This document shows, piece after piece, positions 1 through 5,939 of a stretch of 12,520 nucleotides of DNA. Source of the DNA: Clostridia bacterium. GTDB taxonomy: Bacteria; Bacillota; Clostridia; DUPQ01. The stretch is from contig JAUVJE010000053.1 of NCBI GenBank assembly GCA_030592355.1, forward strand, positions 1 through 12,520. Direction: 5' to 3'. The first letter of the stretch is position 1. Each line of letters begins with the position of its first letter. Made by a program: the position numbers and the translations under genes. The notes under the pieces were generated by a model. That model searched no databases. It saw only the letters and a list, made by a program, of their open reading frames with translations, and was not told where the DNA came from.

Positions 1-6
1 AGGAGG
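1..6 (+). promoter_or_regulatory. Ribosome binding site of hydB
   Basis: AGGAGG lies 7 nt before the ATG at position 14 and is a near-perfect Shine-Dalgarno sequence. It fixes the hydB start. The window begins here, so the upstream gene cannot be seen; in this family it is usually the NuoE-like hydC. Confidence 0.85.
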
Positions 7-13
7 AAGAGAA

Positions 14-1291
14 ATGAGTAGTGAAACATTGACAAAGAAACTTCTAACATCAAACTTTGGGAAAATTGATTCCGGTTCTATTGATGAGTATATTTCTGCC
101 GGCGGTTATTCAAGCCTTGAAAAGGCTTTTAGTATGAAGGGTGAAGATATTATTGATGAAATCAAGGCCTCGGGGCTCAAAGGCCGCGGTGGTGCAGGAT
201 TCCCAACAGGTTTGAAAATGGATTCGGTAAAACAAGCCGAAGGAACCCCGAAATATATTATTTGCAATGCGGATGAAGGAGAGCCGGGAAATTTTAAAGA
301 CCGTCTCCTGATGGAAAACGACCCTCACCAAATAATCGAAGGTATAATAATCTCCGCTTATGCGGCCCGTATCAACCATGGATACTTTTTTATACGCGGC
401 GAATATATGAATTCAATAAAAATTATTGAAGCAGCCTTAGAACAGTCCCGTGTACGCGGATATTTGGGAGATAATATACTGGATACCGGATTTGACTTTG
501 ATATAGATGTTCATACCGGCGCCGGTTCATATGTGTGCGGAGAAGAATTTGCACTTCTGGTTTCTATCGAAGGCAAATCAGGGCGAGCTACATATAAGCC
601 TCCTTTCCCTACTACATGCGGATTGTATAATAAACCCACTCAAATAAATAATGTAGAAACATTCTGTAACATCCCTCATATTCTGGAAATGGGCGGTGCA
701 GAGTATTCTAAAATCGGAACTGAATCATCTAAAGGAACCAAACTCATTTGTTTAAGCGGAAATGTAGTGAATCCCGGATTATATGAAGTTCCGTTCGGGG
801 TATCCGTTAGGGCTATTATCAATGAGTTGGGCGGCGGCATTCCCAATAACAGAGATATAAAGATGGTTCAGCTTGGAGGCGCTTCAGGTCCGGTTATACC
901 GGATGATATGCTGGATATTAGGCTGGACTTTCAGGAAATGCGGGAAAAAGACCTGAATTTCGGTTCCGGCGCCATCATTGTAATGGATGAAAGAATAAAT
1001 GTGCTGGATATATTGAAAAGAATTATTAAATTCTTCCACCATGAATCCTGCGGAAAATGCACGCCTTGTCGCGAAGGTCTTACTCAGATGCTGCTTCTTC
1101 TCGACCGCTTCATAGAAGGAACAGCCACAAAGGAGGATCTGGCGCTTATAGAAGTGTTGATTGAAACAATGAGCCAGGCCTCCATATGCGGACTCGGACA
1201 GGCAGCTCCTACCTCTGTCAAAAAGGTTCTGCAGTATTTTCCTGAAGAATTCACCGGGCGAATCCATACTATGGATTCCATGACTGTTTAG
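14..1291 (+). CDS. hydB: NAD-linked [FeFe] hydrogenase, NuoF-like flavin subunit (HydB)
   Basis: This is the NADH-oxidising, FMN-binding subunit that passes electrons through a [4Fe-4S] cluster to HydA in a cytoplasmic complex. Visible motifs are the FMN/NADH loop GRGGAGFPTG (residues 57-66), ADEGEPG (86-92), CGEE (175-178) and the iron-sulfur motif ESCGKCTPCREG with Cys346, Cys349 and Cys352, plus Cys392. At 425 residues it matches NuoF of complex I. It lacks the N-terminal thioredoxin-like [2Fe-2S] domain and the C-terminal 2x[4Fe-4S] domain of the roughly 600-residue bifurcating HydB of Thermotoga. The loop before KPPFP (186-199) lacks the usual G-x-P-R. The stop codon TAG is embedded in the hydA ribosome binding site, which implies translational coupling. 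A NuoF subunit of another NAD enzyme, such as formate dehydrogenase, is the alternative, but the adjacent hydA argues strongly against it. Confidence 0.9.
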   Translation: MSSETLTKKLLTSNFGKIDSGSIDEYISAGGYSSLEKAFSMKGEDIIDEIKASGLKGRGGAGFPTGLKMDSVKQAEGTPKYIICNADEGEPGNFKDRLLMENDPHQIIEGIIISAYAARINHGYFFIRGEYMNSIKIIEAALEQSRVRGYLGDNILDTGFDFDIDVHTGAGSYVCGEEFALLVSIEGKSGRATYKPPFPTTCGLYNKPTQINNVETFCNIPHILEMGGAEYSKIGTESSKGTKLICLSGNVVNPGLYEVPFGVSVRAIINELGGGIPNNRDIKMVQLGGASGPVIPDDMLDIRLDFQEMREKDLNFGSGAIIVMDERINVLDILKRIIKFFHHESCGKCTPCREGLTQMLLLLDRFIEGTATKEDLALIEVLIETMSQASICGLGQAAPTSVKKVLQYFPEEFTGRIHTMDSMTV

Positions 1292-1300
1292 GAGGACGTT

Positions 1301-3025
1301 ATGAATATGGTAAATTTAAAAATAAACAACAGAAATATTTCGGTTCCCGAGGGCACATCAATACTGAATGCAGCAAAGGAAACCGGCATAACCATACCGA
1401 ACCTCTGCTATCATCCCGATCAGGAAGTCAAGGCGAACTGCCGTGTCTGCGTGGTTGAGGTTGAAGGCGCGAGAACTTTGCAGGCCTCATGCGCCACCGA
1501 GGTCAAAGATGGAATGATTGTCCGGACAAACACAAATAAAGTCAGAAATGCCCGAAAGACCGTAATTGAATTAATGCTGGCCAATCATGATATGAATTGC
1601 ACGGCATGTAAGAAAAACAATCAATGCGGACTACAGGAAATCGCAGCTAATCTTGGCGTAAGGGAAAGCCGTTTTTATAATGTTCTTGAGAAACAGGAAA
1701 TTGACCTCAGCAGCCCCGCAATTGAACGCAATCCGAACAAGTGCATTAAGTGCGGCCGTTGCATACAGATGTGCAGCGAAGTTCAGGGACTGGCGATTCT
1801 TGATTATATCGGCAGAAGCAGCGATGTAGAGGTTAAACCGGCATTCGGATGGTATTTGGGTAACGTAGCCTGTGTCGCCTGCGGCCAATGCTCTGTAGTT
1901 TGTCCGGTTGCTGCGATAACTGAAAAAGAAGACATTGAGCAGGTATGGGAAGCAATTAACAATCCTGATAAAACCGTTATTGTACAAACGGCGCCTGCGG
2001 TCAGGGTTTCCCTTGGTGAAGAATTCGGTATGGAACCCGGCGAAATTGTAACCGGAAAACTTGTTGCATCGTTAAGAGCATTGGGTTTTGACAGTGTCTT
2101 TGATACAGATTTTACTGCCGACTTAACAATTGTTGAAGAAGGTCATGAACTTTTAAAAAGGATTAAAGAGGGCGGAACACTTCCGATGCTTACCTCATGC
2201 AGTCCGGGTTGGATAAACTTCATTGAACAGTATTATCCTGAATTACTGCCGCATCTGTCAACCTGTAAGTCTCCCCAGCAAATGTTCGGCGCTCTGGCAA
2301 AAGGATATTATGCTGAAAAAATCGGCAAAAAACCGGAGGACATTTACAGCGTTTCAATTATGCCATGTACTGCTAAGAAATTTGAAGCAGACAGGGACGA
2401 GATGATGATTGACGGAAAAAATCCTGATGTAGATGTAGTTCTCACTACCCGTGAACTCGGGAAAATGCTACGCCAGGCAGGTGTTGATTTTAATAAACTG
2501 GAAGAAGAAGAATATGATACTCCCTTCGGCCTGTCAACAGGAGCCGGAGTAATATTCGGAGCAACCGGAGGAGTCATGGAGGCTGCGCTTAGAACTGTCT
2601 ATGAAGTGGTTACGGGCGAAACTCTTGAAGCCCTTGATTTCTATGGTGTCCGCGGACTTAATGGAATAAAAGAAGCCGAAGTAGATTTGGCCGGAACCAT
2701 AGTTAAGGTCGCAGTAGCCCATTCCCTTTCAAATGCTCGAAAAGTCATGGAACTTATTAAAGACGGCAAGGCAGATTATGCTTTTATAGAAATTATGTGT
2801 TGTCCCGGAGGTTGCATCGGCGGCGGCGGCCAACCCTTCGGCGGAACAGATGAGCTTCGGCTTAAGAGAATTGATGCAATTTACCAGGCTGATAAAAATC
2901 TTCCATTGCGCAAATCCCATGAAAACCCGGCTGTAAAGCAACTATATGAAGAGTTTTTGATAGAACCGCTTGGAGAAAAATCCCATCATTTGCTGCATAC
3001 GCATTACAAGAATCGCAAAAAATAA
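1301..3025 (+). CDS. hydA: [FeFe] hydrogenase catalytic subunit (HydA/HndD type)
   Basis: HydA reduces protons to H2, or the reverse, at the H-cluster in the cytoplasm. Domains in order: N-terminal [2Fe-2S] with Cys36, Cys47, Cys50 and Cys64; His-ligated [4Fe-4S] with His96, Cys100, Cys103 and Cys109; two [4Fe-4S] motifs, CIKCGRCIQMC (148-158) and CVACGQCSVVC (191-201); then the H-domain. Its signatures are L1 TSCSPGW (298-304), L2 MPCTAKKFE (354-362) and L3 MCCPGGCIGGGGQP (499-512). A small-subunit-like tail follows. The length, 574 residues, equals that of Clostridium pasteurianum CpI. In an ungapped alignment with CpI as I recall it, the proton-path residues map to Cys300, Glu280, Glu283 and Ser320. 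CpI cubane ligand Cys300 maps to Ser301, and L3 has an extra Cys500. The RBS TAGGAGG is 5 nt before the ATG and overlaps the hydB stop codon. Confidence 0.95.
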   Translation: MNMVNLKINNRNISVPEGTSILNAAKETGITIPNLCYHPDQEVKANCRVCVVEVEGARTLQASCATEVKDGMIVRTNTNKVRNARKTVIELMLANHDMNCTACKKNNQCGLQEIAANLGVRESRFYNVLEKQEIDLSSPAIERNPNKCIKCGRCIQMCSEVQGLAILDYIGRSSDVEVKPAFGWYLGNVACVACGQCSVVCPVAAITEKEDIEQVWEAINNPDKTVIVQTAPAVRVSLGEEFGMEPGEIVTGKLVASLRALGFDSVFDTDFTADLTIVEEGHELLKRIKEGGTLPMLTSCSPGWINFIEQYYPELLPHLSTCKSPQQMFGALAKGYYAEKIGKKPEDIYSVSIMPCTAKKFEADRDEMMIDGKNPDVDVVLTTRELGKMLRQAGVDFNKLEEEEYDTPFGLSTGAGVIFGATGGVMEAALRTVYEVVTGETLEALDFYGVRGLNGIKEAEVDLAGTIVKVAVAHSLSNARKVMELIKDGKADYAFIEIMCCPGGCIGGGGQPFGGTDELRLKRIDAIYQADKNLPLRKSHENPAVKQLYEEFLIEPLGEKSHHLLHTHYKNRKK

Positions 3026-3042
3026 CCCTGACGGGTTAATCA

Positions 3043-3090
3043 GTGATTTCCACTTACTAGGATTTATATACATTTCAGTGAGGAAATCAC
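3043..3090. repeat. Spaced 9-bp inverted repeat downstream of hydA
   Basis: GTGATTTCC at 3043-3051 is the exact reverse complement of GGAAATCAC at 3082-3090, with 30 nt between. ACT (52-54) can add pairs with AGT (77-79) beyond a two-base bulge, so the RNA could fold into a 48-nt hairpin. No T-tract follows, so it is not a simple terminator. It may be a 3' UTR structure or one end of a degenerate element. Confidence 0.5.
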
Positions 3091-3316
3091 CATGTTGATG
3101 CACTGCAGTATCAAAACGGCATTCAAGGATATGAGGGGCGTCAAAGGTACGTAAGACATCGTTGGTGTATCGCAAAACAATGATAGTAGAGAGGTTTGAG
3201 AAACGCCATAAATGTCCGTGTACATACCAAGGAATGTAAATGTCACTACTCAGGTCGTTAACGTGTAACATTTGCATTTGGGCACAATCTGTTCTGATAG
3301 AAATATAAAAACAAGG

Positions 3317-3356
3317 AAACACCGGAATTGGATTTCATCCAGCCGGTGTTTTTTTA
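3317..3356 (+). terminator. Rho-independent terminator, probably of hydBA
   Basis: AAACACCGG (3317-3325) pairs with CCGGTGTTT (3343-3351). Inside it, TGGAT (3329-3333) pairs with ATCCA (3337-3341) around a TTC loop. A run of T follows directly from 3349 to 3355. This is the strongest terminator in the window. It lies about 290 bp after the hydA stop codon, so the hydBA transcript would carry a long 3' UTR unless a separate small RNA ends here. Confidence 0.85.
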
Positions 3357-3510
3357 TAATGATATATCTAGCTTACTTCGTTTGGCTTCGGTTTTCTGTT
3401 CACTTATGTATATCACATACACGCGTTCGCATAAAACCTTGCAAGCCTCGTCTGAATGGAAATTTCCGCCATCAGGCCAGTCCTAGTATTTTTTTATTTG
3501 TTTCTTGTAT

Positions 3511-3555
3511 GATGAAAAACTACCTCTATCAGTTCTGATGGGTTAGTTTTCCATC
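3511..3555. repeat. Long imperfect hairpin upstream of pfk
   Basis: GATG (3511-3514) pairs with CATC (3552-3555), AAAACTA (3516-3522) with TAGTTTT (3544-3550), and CTATCAG (3526-3532) with CTGATGG (3535-3541), with one internal mismatch, a G-T pair and small bulges. The element is nearly self-complementary over 45 nt. No T-tract follows on either strand. A copy of CCATCAG at 3469-3475 could compete for CTGATGG, so alternative folds are possible. The function is unknown. Confidence 0.5.
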
Positions 3556-3581
3556 AACACCTAACTCACTTAGAAATAATC

Positions 3582-3620
3582 ACCGGTTTCGGAATTCTCC
3601 GACCGGTATTTCCTTGTTTT
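3582..3620 (+). terminator. Terminator-like hairpin just upstream of the pfk promoter
   Basis: ACCGG (3582-3586) pairs with CCGGT (3603-3607), and TCGGA (3589-3593) with TCCGA (3598-3602) around an ATTC loop. T-rich sequence follows (ATTTCC, then a T5 run by 3620). It lies upstream of the proposed pfk promoter, so it would insulate pfk from transcripts starting to its left. The T-tract is interrupted, so termination may be partial. Confidence 0.5.
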
Positions 3621-3669
3621 TGGAATAATAGCGGAGGGCTGTTATTTCATCCGGGCGTGTCACCTGTTG

Positions 3670-3678
3670 TGATATAAT
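3670..3678 (+). promoter_or_regulatory. Extended -10 promoter of pfk
   Basis: TGATATAAT matches the extended -10 consensus TGn-TATAAT exactly, with TATAAT at 3673-3678. No good -35 hexamer lies 16-18 bp upstream, which is common for extended -10 promoters. The predicted start near 3685 gives a leader of only about 20 nt containing the RBS GGGGG (3696-3700), 6 nt before the pfk ATG. Confidence 0.65.
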
Positions 3679-3706
3679 TTGTTTATCAATTCTTCGGGGG
3701 ATTATT

Positions 3707-4792
3707 ATGGCTGAAAAGAATAAAACAATAGGGATTTTAACAAGCGGCGGAGACTGCCCGGGACTTAACGCGGCAATCAGAGGGGTGGCAAAACCTGCAG
3801 TTGAAATTTACGGAATGAAAGTCATAGGTTTTTCAAATGGTTTTCAAGGGCTGATGGAAGGCAATGGCAGAGAACTGAAACATGATGACCTGTCTGGTAT
3901 TCTTACCCTTGGCGGCACGATATTGGGCACCAGCCGTGAATCGTTTAAAAAACTCAGGAAGAGTCCTGATAAGATTCAGAAAATGCTTGATACATATGAT
4001 AAATTCGACCTCGATTGCCTGGTTATTCTCGGCGGCAACGGCACCCATAAAACCGCAAACCTCCTTAGTGAAAAAGGCCTTAATATAATAGGACTTCCAA
4101 AAACAATCGACAATGACCTCTATGGGACAGATCTCACTTTCGGATTCCATAGTGCCGTAGATATTGCAACTGAAATAATTGACCGAATTCATTCAACCGC
4201 CCAGTCCCACGGCCGGGTAATGGTAATAGAATTCATGGGGCATGATGCCGGATGGCTGACTCTTTACGCAGGGATTGCCGGAGGAGCGGATGTCATACTC
4301 ATTCCCGAACTTCCGTACTCTGTAGAAAGGGTTATTGAAAAACTTCGCGAAAGGCAGGATGAAGGAAAGATATTTTCTATCATTGCCGTAGCTGAAGGAG
4401 CTATGACAATTGATGAATCCAAAATGACTAAAAAAGACTATAAATCGTATTATGAAAGTCTTCCTTATCCATCCATGGGTTATAAAGTGGCTGCGGAAAT
4501 TGCTTCAAAGGCTGCTTTTGAAATACGCGTAACCGTCCCCGGATACCAACAACGCGGCGGTCAGCCAAGCCCGTATGACCGTATATTAGCAACAAAATTC
4601 GGTACTTATGCAGCACAGATGATTTCAAGGGATGAATATGGCAAAATGGTGGCTATCAGCGGTAATGTGCTGACCGCAATTCCTCTGTCGGAAATCGCCG
4701 GAAAGTTAAAACTGGTTCCAAAAAACCACCGGCTGATTAATGCCGGCAGACTACTTAATACAAGTTTCGGACAGCCAAGGCAGGCTGATTAA
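3707..4792 (+). CDS. pfkA: 6-phosphofructokinase, probably ATP-dependent
   Basis: This enzyme phosphorylates fructose 6-phosphate to fructose 1,6-bisphosphate, the committed step of glycolysis, in the cytoplasm. Family motifs are GGDCPGLN (14-21), GGNGT (109-113), PKTIDND (131-137, including the catalytic Asp135), MGHDAGW near 178 and PGYQQRGG near 279. In E. coli numbering, residue 104 is Gly (Gly112 here), which allows ATP, while residue 124 is Lys (Lys132), as in PPi enzymes. This Gly/Lys pairing is known from ATP-using group III PFKs such as that of Streptomyces, so ATP is the likely donor, with PPi not excluded. Asn111 replaces the Mg-linked Asp103 of E. coli. The 361-residue length suits the clade. 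The gene has its own promoter and appears monocistronic. Its stop codon overlaps that of the convergent gene. Confidence 0.93.
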   Translation: MAEKNKTIGILTSGGDCPGLNAAIRGVAKPAVEIYGMKVIGFSNGFQGLMEGNGRELKHDDLSGILTLGGTILGTSRESFKKLRKSPDKIQKMLDTYDKFDLDCLVILGGNGTHKTANLLSEKGLNIIGLPKTIDNDLYGTDLTFGFHSAVDIATEIIDRIHSTAQSHGRVMVIEFMGHDAGWLTLYAGIAGGADVILIPELPYSVERVIEKLRERQDEGKIFSIIAVAEGAMTIDESKMTKKDYKSYYESLPYPSMGYKVAAEIASKAAFEIRVTVPGYQQRGGQPSPYDRILATKFGTYAAQMISRDEYGKMVAISGNVLTAIPLSEIAGKLKLVPKNHRLINAGRLLNTSFGQPRQAD

Positions 4793-5922
4793 TACCTGCC
4801 ATAGGTTCTTGCAGTTTCTATCATTGCAAATATATTTTCATCAGGTGTATCCCTGCCGCACTGGTCTCCCGTGGACAGAATAAACTTTCCGCCTTTTGCA
4901 GCATCATCAATAGCCTGTTTGCTTGCATTAATTACATCTTGTTTTGACCCAAACAACATAACGTCGCTAGTGTGAAGATTGCCTTTTAGGACAATTTTAT
5001 CTCCATAGAGTTCTTTAAGCTCAGCAAGATTACAGTCTCCCATTGGCGGAATTTCAAGCGGGTCAACTACAGTAATATCTGTTTCCTCGCATAATAATCT
5101 CACAAGTTCCTTTTCAGGTCCGCAGGAATGCACATGTGAAAAAACCTCTTTTTCTTTACACTTTCGGGAAATTGTTTTTACAATGGGAAGTCCCAGGTCA
5201 ATAAAAATTTCCGGAGTTTGAAAAACCAAAGTTCCCGAAGCCCCCGTACATATAAAATCAGGTTTGTCTTTTAGCGACATCAGCTTTTCAAATCTTTTTA
5301 TAAAACCCTCCAGGAGCATATCCCGTTTTTCTATAAAAGGACCCGGGTCGTCATAGTATGCATAGATATCTGAAGGATTTCCCAATAATGCCGTGGTTCC
5401 GCAAAAAACACCGACAAGACCGTGGTTTCCCAGTTCTCTTTTTGCGTAAGCCAGCAACTCGTCTCCTTCCGGCCAGACCTTTTTGTTTTCAACTATTGAA
5501 AAAGAACTTGGTTCACCGGGTAACCCCAGTTTTTTTAAATCAAGTCTTTCGGTAGGCGGGTCGGCAATATAATATACATCAACTTTATCATCCCAAAAAT
5601 ATTTCCCGTTGATTTTTTTATACTTCTGAATGACTTTTCTTGTTTTGTCTTCATAAACAATTGCTTCAACCCATTCTCTGTCGATTTCACCCAGTTCTTC
5701 AAACTTAACAGGTACATAACCATCCAGCAATGAGTCAAAATCAAAGTATTTAACGCAGTCGATATAAGCCTTCCATATGGGCGGGTCGTTATACAGGTAT
5801 AAATCCCAGAATGGTTTTCCGGTGAGCCGCGCCGGTATCATATTTGAAGTGTCGGGAGCCACGGGAACACAATCCGGCATATTGCCATTTAACACTTCAA
5901 TTAATCGTTTTCGTGAATTCAA
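4789..5922 (-). CDS. URO-D/MtaA-family protein (possible corrinoid methyltransferase)
   Basis: This is a 377-residue protein of the uroporphyrinogen decarboxylase superfamily. Its N-terminus, with NGNMPDCVPV (12-21), and the metal-binding motif HSCG (His265-x-Cys267), followed by a late Cys355 in GDQCGRDTP, point to the MtaA/MtbA/CmuA-like methyltransferase side. True heme-pathway HemE lacks this His-x-Cys...Cys zinc arrangement. Members with it move methyl groups between methylated corrinoid proteins and a thiol or other acceptor. Substrate and partner are unknown, and no corrinoid protein gene is in view. It starts at TTG (5922-5920), supported by GGGAG 7 nt upstream and by the typical family N-terminus; the next in-frame ATG, at residue 15, would cut into the conserved region. 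It lies 17 bp after mrpD and is probably the last gene of that operon. Its stop codon overlaps the pfk stop by 4 bp. Confidence 0.85.
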   Translation of the reverse strand: MNSRKRLIEVLNGNMPDCVPVAPDTSNMIPARLTGKPFWDLYLYNDPPIWKAYIDCVKYFDFDSLLDGYVPVKFEELGEIDREWVEAIVYEDKTRKVIQKYKKINGKYFWDDKVDVYYIADPPTERLDLKKLGLPGEPSSFSIVENKKVWPEGDELLAYAKRELGNHGLVGVFCGTTALLGNPSDIYAYYDDPGPFIEKRDMLLEGFIKRFEKLMSLKDKPDFICTGASGTLVFQTPEIFIDLGLPIVKTISRKCKEKEVFSHVHSCGPEKELVRLLCEETDITVVDPLEIPPMGDCNLAELKELYGDKIVLKGNLHTSDVMLFGSKQDVINASKQAIDDAAKGGKFILSTGDQCGRDTPDENIFAMIETARTYGRY

Positions 5923-5929
5923 TTTACTT

Positions 5930-5934
5930 CTCCC
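5930..5934 (-). promoter_or_regulatory. Ribosome binding site that supports the TTG start of the URO-D-like gene
   Basis: GGGAG on the minus strand lies 7 nt before TTG at 5922 and falls between the mrpD stop codon (5940) and this gene. No comparable site precedes the next in-frame ATG. It decides for the TTG start. Confidence 0.7.
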
Positions 5935-5939
5935 TGCTG

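Larger units (their letters stand above)
3026..3706. other. 681-bp gene-free region between hydA and pfk
   Basis: I see no convincing coding sequence on either strand. The region begins with a 6-bp hairpin at the hydA stop codon (TAACCC at 3023-3028 with GGGTTA at 3033-3038). It then holds a 9-bp spaced inverted repeat (3043-3090), about 220 bp without recognised content, a strong terminator (3317-3356), a small imperfect hairpin (3452-3475), a long hairpin (3511-3555), a terminator-like hairpin (3582-3607) and the pfk promoter and RBS. Short open frames cross the terminator and resemble nothing I know. The region could hold a long hydA 3' UTR, a small RNA or a decayed mobile element; the sequence does not decide between these. 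Confidence 0.6.

Noticed and set aside
884..1267. 127-codon open frame antisense to hydB
   Set aside because: It mirrors conserved hydB codons. No start signal or protein family supports it.
2942..3322. 126-codon open frame on the minus strand across the hydA end and the intergenic region
   Set aside because: It overlaps the conserved hydA C-terminus antisense, has no convincing ribosome binding site and resembles no family I know. A transposase remnant was considered but no motif supports it.
3272..3538. 88-codon open frame on the plus strand in the hydA-pfk gap
   Set aside because: It runs straight through the strong terminator at 3317-3356, and its predicted protein shows no recognisable pattern.
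3670..3706. Riboswitch or T-box leader controlling pfk
   Set aside because: The extended -10 promoter leaves a leader of only about 20 nt, and I recognise no known riboswitch core in the hairpins further upstream.
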